Positions 36,623-43,569 of a stretch of 64,000 nucleotides of DNA are shown here, in pieces. This stretch comes from JABMNT01 sp048262655 (lineage in GTDB: Bacteria; Pseudomonadota; Alphaproteobacteria; Rhodospirillales; Casp-alpha2): positions 310,001 through 374,000 of the forward strand of contig JBLXEY010000003.1 in NCBI GenBank assembly GCA_048262655.1, written 5' to 3'. How positions within the stretch are numbered: the first letter of the stretch is position 1; each line of letters begins with the position of its first letter. The notes beneath the pieces were generated by a model, which ran no database searches, had not been told where the DNA came from, and saw only the letters and a program-made list of their open reading frames with translations. The position numbers and the translations under genes are program-made.

Positions 36623-37312
36623 TTAACCTGCGGCGCGATGTTTCGTCTCGTGTTGTTTTAAGACGTCTTGTGGCAATGACGCGATGAAATCGTTCATCGT
36701 GCCGCCCTGTGCCGTCAGGTGGCCTCGCATCAGGCGCTCTGTTTTGTCAGGGTCTTGTGATTTTAAGGCCGCTAAAATACTTTCGTGTTCATCAAAGGAG
36801 CCGCGAAGTCGGCCATTTTGATGCAGCTGCGAACGACGATAGGGGGCCAGCCGATTTCTCAGGTTGCGGGTTTGATCAGCTAAAAATGGATTTCGTGCGG
36901 CCTGATAGATGGTTTCATGAAATTCGACGTTGCATTGGTAATAGGCATCAAAATCATGTGCCAGAACGGCGGCGGCACTAGCTTTTTGGATATCATTTAA
37001 ACTTGTAAGCTCGGTTGACGTTACCCTTTTTGCGGCCAGTCGCCCGCACATGCCTTCAAGCTCCGCCATCACTTCAAACATATCGAGAAGTTCCTTAAGC
37101 CCGATCTGCGCAACAACAGCGCCCCGCCGGGGTCTCAATTCAACCAGGCCTATGGAACTTAGTTGCAGAAGGGCTTCGCGGACAGGTGTGCGCGATACGG
37201 CGAAGCGCTCGGCAAGCCGCGCTTCATCCAAGCGGGCACCCGGCGCAAGGGCGCCTGAAATGATTTCACGTTCGATTTGTGTTTTGAGCGTATCGTCGCG
37301 ATGTCGGGGCAT
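36623..37312 (-). CDS. GntR-family regulator, FadR/FCD subgroup
   Basis: This 229-residue regulator has an N-terminal winged helix (LKTQIEREIISGALAPGARL, DEARLAERFAVSRTPVREAL, LQLSSIGLVELRPRRGAVVA) and an FCD ligand domain with the metal-site pattern FDAYYQCNVEFHETIYQAA and later SFDEHESILAALKS. It lies 31 bases upstream of the mutase on the same strand and is probably its regulator and cotranscribed. FCD domains usually bind small organic acids, which suits propionate or methylmalonate metabolism (inference). A perfect 12-base palindrome lies about 63 bases upstream of its start. Confidence 0.88.
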   Translation of the reverse strand: MPRHRDDTLKTQIEREIISGALAPGARLDEARLAERFAVSRTPVREALLQLSSIGLVELRPRRGAVVAQIGLKELLDMFEVMAELEGMCGRLAAKRVTSTELTSLNDIQKASAAAVLAHDFDAYYQCNVEFHETIYQAARNPFLADQTRNLRNRLAPYRRSQLHQNGRLRGSFDEHESILAALKSQDPDKTERLMRGHLTAQGGTMNDFIASLPQDVLKQHETKHRAAG

Positions 37313-37374
37313 AAGCGCATTATCCGCAAAGGTTGATCACACCATTATAGGTGAAAATATACATAAAACAAGTT

Positions 37375-37386
37375 TTAGTATACTAA
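37375..37386. promoter_or_regulatory. Palindrome TTAGTATACTAA, likely GntR operator
   Basis: A perfect 12-base palindrome stands 63 bases upstream of the gntR start. Dimeric GntR/FadR regulators bind such symmetric sites, often autoregulating. Two imperfectly complementary arms (TGATCACACC near 37333 and GGTGTGTGAT near 37391) flank it. The assignment is by position and symmetry only. Confidence 0.45.
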
Positions 37387-37443
37387 CTTTGGTGTGTGAT
37401 AAAAAATTCCAAAAATTTCTGCCCCCCTCTAAAGCCTTGTTTT

Positions 37444-37448
37444 GACTC
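37444..37448. promoter_or_regulatory. GANTC (CcrM methylation) site upstream of gcrA
   Basis: The sequence GACTC is the only GANTC I found in this intergenic region. It lies 195 bases upstream of the gcrA start and 12 bases before the DnaA box. In Alphaproteobacteria CcrM methylates GANTC, and GcrA acts at methylated promoters, so the site could make gcrA responsive to replication state. Confidence 0.45.
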
Positions 37449-37460
37449 AACAAAACCAAA

Positions 37461-37469
37461 TTATCCACA
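37461..37469 (+). promoter_or_regulatory. Perfect DnaA box TTATCCACA upstream of gcrA
   Basis: This is an exact match to the high-affinity DnaA box, 174 bases upstream of the gcrA start codon. In Caulobacter, DnaA activates gcrA transcription, so the placement makes biological sense. A single box is not an origin. Confidence 0.6.
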
Positions 37470-37642
37470 TGCAAAATGCCCACTAGATATGGTGAAGCTA
37501 TTGCTCAAAATGGCCAGATATGGTTATATTTACCCCATATAGACGCGGCTATTAATGGTTTCGTCACCTTTATGTAAAAAACGCGCTATGTCTGAAATCC
37601 TGGGCAAATCAGACACAGCGTCGGGGAAAACAGGAAAAACAA

Positions 37643-38002
37643 ATGTCATTTGAATGGACGCCAACACATATCAGCGCACTCATCGCCCTTTGGAATGAGG
37701 GATTGCCAACCAGCGCAATTGGACAACGACTTGGCATCACGAAGAACGCCGTCGTTGGTAAGGTGCATCGCCTGGGATTGCCAAAGCGCGGCTCCCCCAT
37801 CAAACAAAAGCCGAGACCAGCAGAAGTAATTAGTTTGGGCGCATTACGTCCGGGCATGTGCAGCTGGCCAGAAGGGGAGCCGGGAAAAGATAATTTTCAT
37901 TTTTGCGGCGAACCATCGCTGCCAGACAAGCCCTATTGTTTAGCGCATTGCGAACGCGCCTACGTAAAACCCTCAAAAGAGAGAAAAACCCGCGCCGCCT
38001 GA
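37643..38002 (+). CDS. gcrA: Cell-cycle transcriptional regulator GcrA
   Basis: This 119-residue protein begins MSFEWTPTHISALIALWNEG and continues TSAIGQRLGITKNAVVGKVH then RLGLPKRGSPI, the DNA-binding helix-turn-helix of GcrA. The C-terminal part keeps the sigma-70-interacting motif with CSWPEGEPG, FHFCGEP and KPYCLAHCERAY. GcrA works with sigma-70 at CcrM-methylated promoters and controls cell division genes in Alphaproteobacteria. The linker is much shorter than in Caulobacter GcrA (about 173 residues), which is common outside Caulobacterales. The start has a GGAAAA purine stretch ahead, and a strong terminator follows. Confidence 0.94.
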   Translation: MSFEWTPTHISALIALWNEGLPTSAIGQRLGITKNAVVGKVHRLGLPKRGSPIKQKPRPAEVISLGALRPGMCSWPEGEPGKDNFHFCGEPSLPDKPYCLAHCERAYVKPSKERKTRAA

Positions 38003-38031
38003 TTTTAGCAGGACCGGGTGGTATGTGACCT

Positions 38032-38062
38032 AAAGCCGGGCCTTTTTGAGCCCGGCTTTTCT
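38032..38062 (+). terminator. Rho-independent terminator of gcrA
   Basis: AAAGCCGGGC (38032-38041) pairs perfectly with GCCCGGCTTT (38050-38059) across an eight-base loop, followed by further T/C-rich bases. It lies 30 bases after the gcrA stop. Confidence 0.88.
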
Positions 38063-38119
38063 CTGTCTCCATTCCGAGCCCATCAGGAGAATGACAACGC
38101 AGCCAAACGTAACTTTGTT

Positions 38120-38259
38120 GCCCGAGGACGCAAGAAGGCTTGAACGTCCCCGCAAAGGAACCTAAAATTAACGGGCTATGGCCTATTTAGAACACTCACT
38201 AGAGATCGCAATTCAGCGAATTATCGTCCCGGCGTCTCGTTATTAAGACGGGGTCCGGG
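38120..38259. promoter_or_regulatory. Two inverted-repeat elements in the 240-base leader before the ACT-like gene
   Basis: Between the gcrA terminator and the ACT-like gene I see no protein but two foldable elements. The first nests GGACG/CGTCC (38126-38130 with 38145-38149) inside GCCCG/CGGGC (38120-38124 with 38172-38176). The second pairs CCCGG-CGTCT (38228-38237) with AGACG and CCGGG (38246-38250, 38255-38259). A T run (38274-38279) follows the second. It may be an attenuator or small RNA, but I recognise no known riboswitch family. Confidence 0.3.
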
Positions 38260-38304
38260 TTACGCGCGCTGCTTTTTTGAACTCTCTTTTGAAGGTTTTT
38301 CCAA

Positions 38305-38607
38305 ATGCCAAATTCTTTTTCATATATGCAAGGCTATGACCTTGGCCCAACAGCCTGTTTTTCCGTGACTGCCGTTAGCGACCCGTCAACGTTACCGCGC
38401 GTCCTTGAGGTTTTCGCGAAACTGGGTCGGGTTCCCCATCAGTGTCACGCAACCGCCTGCGGTACCGAGGACGAAGATCTGCATATTGATTTGCAATATA
38501 CCAACATGGACGTTGTTGAAGCAGAACATCAGGCCCGCGCTTTGCGGGGGTGTGTTCTCGTCAAAACCGTGTTGACCTCGCAAAAGACGCAGCGGATGAT
38601 CGCCTAA
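38305..38607 (+). CDS. Small ACT-domain-like protein
   Basis: This 100-residue protein is built like an ACT domain: ACFSVTAVSDPSTLPRVLEV, then FAKLGRVPHQCHA, a beta-rich middle LHIDLQYTNMDVVEAEHQA and a final VLVKTVLTSQ. The FSVTAVSDPSTLPRVLxxF segment resembles the regulatory domain of acetolactate synthase small subunits (IlvM/IlvH), but the protein is only one ACT unit long and no ilvB is near. It probably binds an amino acid; the role is unknown. The Nudix gene follows 22 bases later. Confidence 0.6.
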   Translation: MPNSFSYMQGYDLGPTACFSVTAVSDPSTLPRVLEVFAKLGRVPHQCHATACGTEDEDLHIDLQYTNMDVVEAEHQARALRGCVLVKTVLTSQKTQRMIA

Positions 38608-38629
38608 TGTTACAGCGAGTTGAAACCTG

Positions 38630-39475
38630 ATGAGCCTTTTGGACCGCGTCCGCGCCTGTGCGATATATGATCAAACCCTGTTTGTTGACTTTTATGTGGG
38701 TGAGGACCGGTTGGGGCAGGTTCGGCATGACGTCGTCGCGCATCTCGCACCTTATCATGATCTCCTGACGGTCTCGGACGATGCCATTCGTTTGAATTCA
38801 GAGTTAAACTCTTACGAAAGCCGCACGGAAGCCATGGCGGGCATCATCACTGATCTGCGTGAAAAGGGATTGGTGCCCGGTTGGCGAAATGAAGCCTATC
38901 CTGTCGGTCCCGGGTTTACAGCCCCCCCTGTATTTCAGATTGAGCGGGCAGCCATTACGCTCTTTGGTTTTAAAGCCTATGGCGTGCATATGAACGGCTA
39001 CGTCAAGGACGGGGATGGTCTTAAGCTTTGGGTTGGCAAGCGGTCGTTAAGCAAACCCACCGGGCCTGGAAAGTTGGACCATCTTGTCGCCGGTGGACAG
39101 CCCGTTGGTCTTGGACTGCGGGAAAACCTGATCAAGGAATGCGCGGAAGAAGCCAATATTCCGGCTTCTCTTGCACAAGAAGCGCGCGCCGTGGGGACCA
39201 TCTCCTACAGAACATCCCGCGCGGAAGGTATGAGAGACGATATTTGCTTTAATTTCGACTTGCAACTGCCACCTAATTTTAAACCGAAGAATACTGATGG
39301 TGAAGTTGAAGCTTTTTATTTATGGCCCATCGAGAAAGTTCGTGAGGTTCTGGAAACAACGGATGACTTTAAATTTAACGTGGCGCTGGTGAACATTGAT
39401 TTTATGGTCCGTCACGGCATTATTGACGCGGACGAGCCGGATTATGCAGATATTGTCGCCGGGCTGCATCGTTAA
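38630..39475 (+). CDS. Nudix hydrolase with DUF4743 N-terminal domain
   Basis: This 281-residue protein has an N-terminal DUF4743 part (VRACAIYDQTLFVDFYVG to about residue 110) and a C-terminal Nudix domain. The Nudix box is altered at the start but complete in the core: GGQPVGLGLRENLIKECAEE, with the RExxxECAEE glutamates for metal binding, near residue 157. This domain order occurs in the Nudix proteins related to fungal and plant thiamine-pyrophosphokinase-linked Nudix enzymes that hydrolyse damaged thiamine diphosphates; I infer a house-cleaning role. Probably cotranscribed with the ACT-like gene and ytoQ. Confidence 0.85.
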   Translation: MSLLDRVRACAIYDQTLFVDFYVGEDRLGQVRHDVVAHLAPYHDLLTVSDDAIRLNSELNSYESRTEAMAGIITDLREKGLVPGWRNEAYPVGPGFTAPPVFQIERAAITLFGFKAYGVHMNGYVKDGDGLKLWVGKRSLSKPTGPGKLDHLVAGGQPVGLGLRENLIKECAEEANIPASLAQEARAVGTISYRTSRAEGMRDDICFNFDLQLPPNFKPKNTDGEVEAFYLWPIEKVREVLETTDDFKFNVALVNIDFMVRHGIIDADEPDYADIVAGLHR

Positions 39476-39498
39476 TACACAATTAGGAGAGACAGGTT

Positions 39499-39957
39499 AT
39501 GGCACAGCAAAAATGGTCAATTTATCTATCTGGAGAAATTCATTCGGACTGGCGCGAACGGATTGAGGCCGGGCTTGCGGCTGCAAACTTGCCTGTCGAG
39601 ACCCTTGCGCCGGTCACAGACCATGCTTCAAGTGACGACTGTGGTGTTCATATTCTTGGCGAAGAAAGTTCCGGTTTTTGGAAGGATCACAAAGGTGCCA
39701 TGGTCAATTCCATTCGAACCCGCACGCTTATTGATCGTGCAGACGTTGTCGTCGTCCGTTTTGGCGATAAATATCGGCAATGGAATGCGGCTTTCGATGC
39801 CGGATATGCGAGCGCTAAAGGCAAGCCGATTATCACGTTACATGACCCGGAGTTGACCCACGCCCTTAAGGAAGTGGATGGCGCTGCATTGGCCGTCGCC
39901 GAAACGCCCGAGCAGGTCGTTCAATTGATGACTTACGTCATTGAGGGTAAGCTTTAG
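39499..39957 (+). CDS. ytoQ: YtoQ family protein
   Basis: This 152-residue protein matches the YtoQ family, related to nucleoside 2-deoxyribosyltransferase-like folds: WSIYLSGEIHSDWRERIEAG, PVTDHASSDDCG, ILGEESSGFWKDHKGAMVN, DRADVVVVRFGDKYRQWNAA and FDAGYASAKGKPIITLHDP. The function of the family is not established. A clear GGAGAG ribosome site precedes the ATG. It lies between the Nudix and iminopeptidase genes, with two bases to the latter. Confidence 0.88.
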   Translation: MAQQKWSIYLSGEIHSDWRERIEAGLAAANLPVETLAPVTDHASSDDCGVHILGEESSGFWKDHKGAMVNSIRTRTLIDRADVVVVRFGDKYRQWNAAFDAGYASAKGKPIITLHDPELTHALKEVDGAALAVAETPEQVVQLMTYVIEGKL

Positions 39958-39959
39958 GA

Positions 39960-40928
39960 ATGGATGTCCAAGAGCCGCGGCTAGATCTTTATCCAGCGAT
40001 CGAGCCTTATGCATCGGGGCTGTTAAAAGTCGATGAAACGCATGAAATTTACTGGGATGCCTCTGGTAACCCGGATGGTGTGCCCGTATTGTTTGTCCAT
40101 GGCGGGCCCGGGGCAGGGACAAGTCCAGCGCATCGTCGGTTTTTTGATCCAACGCATTATCACATCATTTTGTTTGATCAGCGTGGCGCCGGTCGCTCAA
40201 AACCATATGCTGAAATCAAAGATAACACGACAGCCTTGCTCATTGATGATATGGAAGCTTTGCGTGTTCATTTGAAGATAGATCAATGGCTGTTGTTCGG
40301 CGGCTCCTGGGGGTCGACTTTGGCACTGTCCTATGGGCAGGCGCATCCAGACCGAACCCTTGGTTTTATTCTGCGTGGTATCTTTCTCGGCCGGGAACGC
40401 GAACTTGCCTGGTTCCTGGACGGAATAAAGACCATATATCCGGAAGCCTGGCATGCCTTCGTTGATTATCTGCCGGAACAGGAGCGGGGCGATCTTCTAA
40501 GCGCCTATCACAAGCGTCTTGTAGATCCTGACGCGTCTATAAATGGCCCTGCTGCACAGGCCTGGAACCGGTTTGAGCAGGATTGTTCGACCTTGAAACA
40601 TGCGCCACAGACTGGCCCTGTTACGGGTGGCTATGCCGCTCTGGCCTTGGCGCGGATTGAGGCGCACTATTTTGTGAACAATCTGTTTATGGCGGAAAAC
40701 GAATTGCTGGAAAACATGCACAGGGTACAGCATCTGCCAGCCAGAATAATTCAGGGTCGTTATGATATGGTTTGCCCCATGACGACGGCCCATGCGCTTG
40801 GCGCTGCTTGGCCCGGGTCGCAGCTGATCGTCGTTCCAGACGCCGGACACAGTGCCATGGAGCCAGGGACACGGAGTGCTTTGGTCGAAGCAACAGAAGC
40901 CTTCAAGGAGCGGGTGCGCGGCCGCTAG
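39960..40928 (+). CDS. pip: Proline iminopeptidase, alpha/beta hydrolase
   Basis: This 322-residue cytosolic serine peptidase releases N-terminal proline. The family segments are clear: VLFVHGGPGAGTSPAHRRFF (oxyanion region), ILFDQRGAGRSKPY, the nucleophile serine in LFGGSWGSTLALSYGQ near residue 117, LRGIFLGRERELAWF, GRYDMVCP with the catalytic aspartate near 270 and PDAGHSAMEPG with the catalytic histidine. Length is normal. It follows ytoQ almost directly, so the ACT-Nudix-ytoQ-pip genes probably form one transcript. Confidence 0.92.
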   Translation: MDVQEPRLDLYPAIEPYASGLLKVDETHEIYWDASGNPDGVPVLFVHGGPGAGTSPAHRRFFDPTHYHIILFDQRGAGRSKPYAEIKDNTTALLIDDMEALRVHLKIDQWLLFGGSWGSTLALSYGQAHPDRTLGFILRGIFLGRERELAWFLDGIKTIYPEAWHAFVDYLPEQERGDLLSAYHKRLVDPDASINGPAAQAWNRFEQDCSTLKHAPQTGPVTGGYAALALARIEAHYFVNNLFMAENELLENMHRVQHLPARIIQGRYDMVCPMTTAHALGAAWPGSQLIVVPDAGHSAMEPGTRSALVEATEAFKERVRGR

Positions 40929-41041
40929 GAAACCGTGAACGTAAGAAGCCGCCCATCGGGTGTGTGACTTGCAAAGCGGCAGCGAATATCTAAAATGGCC
41001 GCTAAATATAAGATTAGGTGCGTATATCTAGGGGGATATCG

Positions 41042-41563
41042 TTGATTAGAATTGTTTCAAAGGGGCTATTGCTGGCCGTCCTTATCTTTGGGGCTGTTTC
41101 CCCACGCATTGCCGTGGCGGCGGATGATCCCGATTTCCTGACACTGAGCGCGGGTTGGTTTGATTTTAACCGTCAAAAAGATGATGGTGCCGAGTTCCGC
41201 CTGGAATATCGTTCCAATTTAAAACTTTGGGAACTGAAACCTTTTGCCACACTGTCTGTTGCGGCGAACGGCATGACGTTTCTTGGGGCCGGTGTTTTGA
41301 TGGATGTCTACTTTGGTCGCCGCTGGGTCCTGACCCCCAGTTTTGCGCCGACCTGGTGGCGCGGTAAAACCGACACCCTGGATATGGGACATGCCGTTGA
41401 GTTCCGCTCCCAACTTGAACTGGCTTATCGGTTTGATAATCGCAGCCGACTTGGTTTCTCTGTGTCTCATTTTTCCAACGCCAGCCTCGGCGACACCAAT
41501 CCTGGAACTGAATCAGCGATGATCAATTATTCAATTCCTTTTTCAAACCTCATCAACTGGTAA
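41042..41563 (+). CDS. Acyloxyacyl hydrolase, PagL-like lipid A 3-O-deacylase
   Basis: This 173-residue outer-membrane barrel protein has a signal peptide (GLLLAVLIFGAVSPRIAVAA) and the PagL signature near the end: GFSVSHFSNASLGDTNPGTE, with the catalytic His-Ser pair (HxS in SHFSN). PagL removes the 3-O acyl chain of lipid A. I choose the TTG at 41042, which has AGGGGG seven bases upstream, over the GTG at 41018 in the same frame. It is a single gene before the tRNA. The alternative, a non-catalytic member of the family, is unlikely as the motif is intact. Confidence 0.85.
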   Translation: MIRIVSKGLLLAVLIFGAVSPRIAVAADDPDFLTLSAGWFDFNRQKDDGAEFRLEYRSNLKLWELKPFATLSVAANGMTFLGAGVLMDVYFGRRWVLTPSFAPTWWRGKTDTLDMGHAVEFRSQLELAYRFDNRSRLGFSVSHFSNASLGDTNPGTESAMINYSIPFSNLINW

Positions 41564-41679
41564 ATCGTTCCGTCGTCAGTTGAAGCTGTCGAGGCGATGA
41601 TCCGCGCTGGACTGCGTCATCACTCTGTGTCGACCCTTGACTTGCGAAACCCAGCTCGGTGTTATACATCGTTCTCAGT

Positions 41680-41756
41680 GGCCCCGTAGCTCAGTCGGAT
41701 AGAGCGACAGATTCCTAATCTGTAGGTCGTGCGTTCGAATCGCGCCGGGGTCACCA
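41680..41756 (+). tRNA. tRNA-Arg (anticodon CCT)
   Basis: The 77-base sequence folds fully. Acceptor GGCCCCG (41680-41686) pairs with CGGGGTC (41746-41752) with one G-T pair. The D stem is GCTC/GAGC, the anticodon stem ACAGA/TCTGT encloses loop TTCCTAA with anticodon CCT at 41714-41716, and the T stem GTGCG/CGCGC encloses TTCGAAT. The CCA end is encoded (41754-41756). Confidence 0.96.
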
Positions 41757-41942
41757 CTGCAGCGCCGGGTTAAAAAAAGCGAGCGTTTGACCAGACACAG
41801 GCAATTGCTTTTTTATTGAGTTCCCGTCCTTACATCTAAGACGGTTTTCACGGCTCGGACGTTGGGCCAAGGTCAATGGACGTGACCTACCAAACTGACA
41901 ACTGTGACGAAAACCGGCCAGTTTCTGTCGAAGTCCCATCTG

Positions 41943-41957
41943 TGGCACGTTTATTGC
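41943..41957 (+). promoter_or_regulatory. Sigma-54 promoter before the Fe-S protein gene
   Basis: TGGCAC (41943-41948), five bases, TTGC (41954-41957) is an essentially perfect -24/-12 element with the invariant GG and GC at the correct ten-base spacing. It lies 55 bases upstream of the Fe-S protein ATG, leaving room for a short leader with GGAGGGAG. Sigma-54 promoters need an enhancer-binding activator; none is encoded in the window. Confidence 0.8.
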
Positions 41958-42011
41958 GGTGATTACCCCCATTAAAGATCGATCCAACACGGAGGGAGCG
42001 CCATTAAAAAG

Positions 42012-43349
42012 ATGAACCCAGATGCTTTTGATCACGCATTTCGCAATCACATCACGGATGTTGCGGAGGCGTGTACGGGCTGTGGTGCTTGTTTTGATGT
42101 CTGTCCGATTACGAGCCATGCGGGCCTCGAGGGTCAGCAGGGAGACCGCATCACCCTGGATATTCGACGTCTCTTGAAGGGTGAAAAGCCGGAAGATCAG
42201 CAGGCGTATATATGGGCGTCAACCTGTGTGCTCAGCGGGGACTGCATAGACGCGTGCGAGCACGGTGTAAATCCGCGACTGATGTTAACAATGGCACGTA
42301 TGGTCTCTTCGGAAACCCATAAGCCGGATGTCGTCCGTAAGGAGCAAGGACTTGGCGCGTTTAAGAAGCTAGGGGTCGATGTGAAAACGCTGTCTCGAAT
42401 GCAGCTCACGCAAGAGGATCTTATGCGTCTTGGGCAAGGGGCTTCGAAATCTCAAAGTCGCGGCGGGCAAGAAGCGGGCCCGGAATACGTTTTTTATACG
42501 GGATGTAATGTATTGAAGACCCCCCATATAGCTTTGTTATGCCTGGATATTTTGGATGCACTGGGCAAAACCTATGTGGTTTTGGGCGGACCATCTCATT
42601 GTTGTGGGATTCTGCAATTCCGTGCCGGAGACATGGAAACGTCTATGAAGGTTGGGACCAATAGCATCGAAAAATTCCAGGAAACGGGCGCTTCGGAAGT
42701 TCTATCGTGGTGTCCAACATGCCAGGTTCAGTTTGACGAGATCGCGTTGCCAACCTACCGCGCGGCTGTCAGCTCTGATCCTTTCAATATGACGCCTTTT
42801 GTTTTTTTCCTGCTTGGGCAATTAGATCGACTCAGACCCCTGATGGTCCGTTCCGTAGAAATGCGTGTTGCCCTTCATTTGCATCCCGGAGTTCGAGGTT
42901 TGCCGGAGGCGGCAAAAGAGCTTCTAAAACATGTGCCCGGTTTGGACGTTGTCGACTTGGGCGTTTCAGAAGTGGGCCTTATGAGCAACGCTCTCTCGAC
43001 CCTTCCGGAGTATAAACGAGATTTACAGCGGTTGGAACTGGAAGCGGCGCAAGCGGCAGGCGTTGATGCACTGGCCGGGGTATATCACGCAGACCACCGG
43101 GAGTTATGCGCACATGAAGACGCTTGGCCATTCCGTATCATAAATTTTTTGGAACTCATTGCAGCAGCCATGGGAATTGTTCGCACGGATACGTTCAAAT
43201 CGTTGAAGTTAAAACAGGATGCCGATGCTATCCTGGAGGATTGTATGCCCCTCATGCTGGAAAACAGAATTAATCCTGTTCAAGCGCGCTCGGTTATCGA
43301 GAATGCGCTGCTTGGCGAGCAGCCGCTTGCGCTTCGGTGTCTCTCATAA
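42012..43349 (+). CDS. HdrD-like (Fe-S)-binding protein with 4Fe-4S ferredoxin and CCG domains
   Basis: This 445-residue cytosolic iron-sulfur protein starts with a ferredoxin motif ACTGCGACFDVCPIT near residue 20. The second cluster motif is altered: STCVLSGDCIDACEHGVNP has a CxxxxxCxxxC spacing. The CCG half follows: FYTGCNVLKTPH, GGPSHCCGILQ near 195 and LSWCPTCQVQFDE. A second CCG copy is degenerate (LHLHPGVRG, YHADHRELC). It resembles HdrD/GlcF/LutA-type electron-transfer subunits but has no flavoprotein partner beside it. The upstream sigma-54 promoter and downstream Tct transporter suggest oxidation of an imported organic acid; this is inference. Confidence 0.82.
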   Translation: MNPDAFDHAFRNHITDVAEACTGCGACFDVCPITSHAGLEGQQGDRITLDIRRLLKGEKPEDQQAYIWASTCVLSGDCIDACEHGVNPRLMLTMARMVSSETHKPDVVRKEQGLGAFKKLGVDVKTLSRMQLTQEDLMRLGQGASKSQSRGGQEAGPEYVFYTGCNVLKTPHIALLCLDILDALGKTYVVLGGPSHCCGILQFRAGDMETSMKVGTNSIEKFQETGASEVLSWCPTCQVQFDEIALPTYRAAVSSDPFNMTPFVFFLLGQLDRLRPLMVRSVEMRVALHLHPGVRGLPEAAKELLKHVPGLDVVDLGVSEVGLMSNALSTLPEYKRDLQRLELEAAQAAGVDALAGVYHADHRELCAHEDAWPFRIINFLELIAAAMGIVRTDTFKSLKLKQDADAILEDCMPLMLENRINPVQARSVIENALLGEQPLALRCLS

Positions 43350-43458
43350 TAATCAAAAATATGACTATAAATTACTCACTAAAATTAATATGAGTAAAAA
43401 TTAATCACTAATAACCTGTCTCTACCTTTAGAATTGTTAAAAAGAGCGGGGCCCTAAT

Positions 43459-43473
43459 TGGCATGTGGATTGC
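43459..43473 (+). promoter_or_regulatory. Sigma-54 promoter before tctC
   Basis: TGGCAT (43459-43464), five bases, TTGC (43470-43473) matches the -24/-12 consensus with exact spacing. It lies 97 bases before the substrate-binding protein gene, in the AT-rich gap after the Fe-S gene. With the similar element at 41943, it implies that a common activator controls both units. Confidence 0.75.
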
Positions 43474-43569
43474 GTGGTAAGACCATATTCAAGTCTTGGC
43501 GGCGAGCATGTTTTAGACACTTTAAAGCTAAACGTTGTCGATTCGCATTTCAATTAAGGAGAATACTTT

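Larger units (their letters stand above)
37313..37642. other. 330-base divergent intergenic region between gntR and gcrA
   Basis: No protein is supported here. The stretch is AT-rich. From left to right it holds the palindrome before gntR, a GANTC site, a perfect DnaA box and the presumed gcrA promoter region. A run of C (about 37421-37428) precedes the DnaA area. Confidence 0.7.

Noticed and set aside
37461..37469. DnaA box as a sign of a replication origin
   Set aside because: Only one box is present and no AT-rich unwinding repeats or typical origin neighbours occur; a regulatory site for gcrA is the simpler reading.
41757..42011. Integration site remnant or mobile element next to tRNA-Arg
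   Set aside because: I saw no integrase, no repeat of the tRNA 3' end and no change of gene character; the gap is explained by the sigma-54 promoter region.
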